Assembly (NCBI GenBank): GCA_905201895.1
Contig: CAJKPX010000091.1
Coordinates: 1 to 6,360, forward strand
DNA length: 6,360 bases
Reading direction: 5' to 3'
DNA from: an uncultured Eubacteriales bacterium
GTDB taxonomy: Bacteria; Bacillota; Clostridia; Oscillospirales; CAG-272
A program made the position numbers and the translations under genes. Within the stretch, counting starts at the first letter, position 1. Every line of letters begins with the position of its first letter. This document shows, in pieces, positions 5,711 through 6,360 of this stretch. The notes below the pieces were generated by a model. It was not told where the DNA came from and searched no databases. It worked only from the letters and a program-made list of their open reading frames with translations.

Positions 5711-6360
5711 GAATATTTACAAGGATTTTGGCTCGCTCCGCGTGCTCTCCGGCGTTTCCTGCGAGATCACCGAGGGAGAGAAGGTTGTGATCATCGGGCC
5801 CTCCGGAAGCGGCAAGAGCACGCTGCTCCGTTGCATGAATCTGCTTGAGACCCCCACCTTCGGCGAGGTCTGGTTGGGCGACGGTCTGCTCACGCCTGCC
5901 GACCCCTACCTGCATTTTGACGTCATCCGCAAATCCAAAACCTACGCGCGCCTCGACGGCGATGACGAGGCAAGGATCAAGCTGATCAAAAGGGATGACC
6001 TGCTCAAGCGAAACGAGGGCAAGGAATTCAAGGTGGCACTTGCCGAGCTTGAAAAGAAAAATCAGATTGACATTAACCTCGCACGCCAGCAGATGGGCAT
6101 GGTGTTCCAGCACTTCAATCTTTTTAACAACATGACCGTGCTGCAAAACATGACCCTCGCGCCGATCCAGCTCAAGCTCAAAACCAAGGAAGAGGCAGAG
6201 GCAGACGCCATGAAGCTCCTTGCCCGCATCGGGCTGGAGGACAAGGCAAACGTTTACCCCTCTACCCTCTCGGGCGGCCAGAAGCAGCGCATTGCGATCA
6301 TCCGTGCGCTTGCCATGAATCCGAAGGTCATGCTCTTTGACGAGCCGACCTCGGCACTCG
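5697..6360 (+). CDS. Polar amino-acid ABC importer, ATPase (3' end beyond window)
   Basis: Hydrolyses ATP on the cytoplasmic side to drive import. The 221 visible residues include Walker A GPSGSGKST (34-42), Q-loop Q138 in GMVFQHFNLF (134-143), signature LSGGQKQR (191-198) and Walker B VMLFDEP (211-217, E216 catalytic). The H-loop and C-terminus lie past the window. The start is GTG at 5697: an in-frame TAG stands at 5676-5678, there is no ATG between, and the first internal ATG falls after Walker A. GAGG lies 10 nt upstream. The 14-bp overlap with the permease suggests translational coupling. Odd: Walker A lysine to Q-loop is 98 residues, against about 44 in E. coli GlnQ. The extra ~54 residues (about 62-128) are highly charged, with a probable helix at 99-121. 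All catalytic motifs are intact, so it should be active. Confidence 0.96.
   Translation, partial: MISVKNIYKDFGSLRVLSGVSCEITEGEKVVIIGPSGSGKSTLLRCMNLLETPTFGEVWLGDGLLTPADPYLHFDVIRKSKTYARLDGDDEARIKLIKRDDLLKRNEGKEFKVALAELEKKNQIDINLARQQMGMVFQHFNLFNNMTVLQNMTLAPIQLKLKTKEEAEADAMKLLARIGLEDKANVYPSTLSGGQKQRIAIIRALAMNPKVMLFDEPTSAL

Noticed and set aside
1..6360. CRISPR array, tRNA or rRNA gene, insertion sequence, or defence cassette.
   Set aside because: No regularly spaced repeats, cloverleaf-like sequence, transposase or known defence domain is visible on either strand.

Overview
The window looks like an ordinary chromosomal stretch from a Clostridia-type Firmicute with moderately high GC coding sequence. 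The evidence for this is the long-form hibernation factor, purine-rich Shine-Dalgarno sites, sigma-A promoters with 17-bp spacers, and lipoproteins of Gram-positive style. The species cannot be named from the sequence alone. There is no mobile element, CRISPR array, RNA gene or obvious defence system.

Layout. Positions 1-170 hold no gene but contain a long perfect palindrome and short repeats. On the minus strand, 2174-171 encodes NAD-dependent DNA ligase (ligA), transcribed from a consensus promoter at 2296-2268 through an ~87-nt leader. Diverging from it on the plus strand, a second strong promoter (2379-2407) drives hpf (2469-2999), the long ribosome hibernation promoting factor. A 16-bp perfect hairpin (3028-3062) separates hpf from a small lipoprotein of unknown function (3100-3711). 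A textbook terminator (3736-3772) closes that unit. A ~200-bp AT-rich control region follows. It carries repeated TTTATGCA-type half-sites and A/T tracts and leads into a perfect TTGACA-17-TATAAT promoter (3974-4002).

This promoter serves a polar amino-acid ABC importer of the PAAT family: a solute-binding lipoprotein (4045-4917), a membrane permease (5018-5710) and an ATPase (5697 to beyond the window end). A terminator-like hairpin (4940-4974) lies between the binding-protein and permease genes and probably lets only part of the transcription through, so that binding protein outnumbers permease and ATPase. The permease and ATPase genes overlap by 14 bp, which suggests translational coupling. 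The binding protein would capture a polar amino acid at the outer membrane face, the permease would form the channel, and the ATPase would power import.

The most unusual items are a ~54-residue charged insertion in the ATPase between Walker A and the Q-loop, the half-site cluster upstream of the importer, and the unrecognised lipoprotein downstream of hpf. I see no clear evidence of an undescribed multi-gene system.
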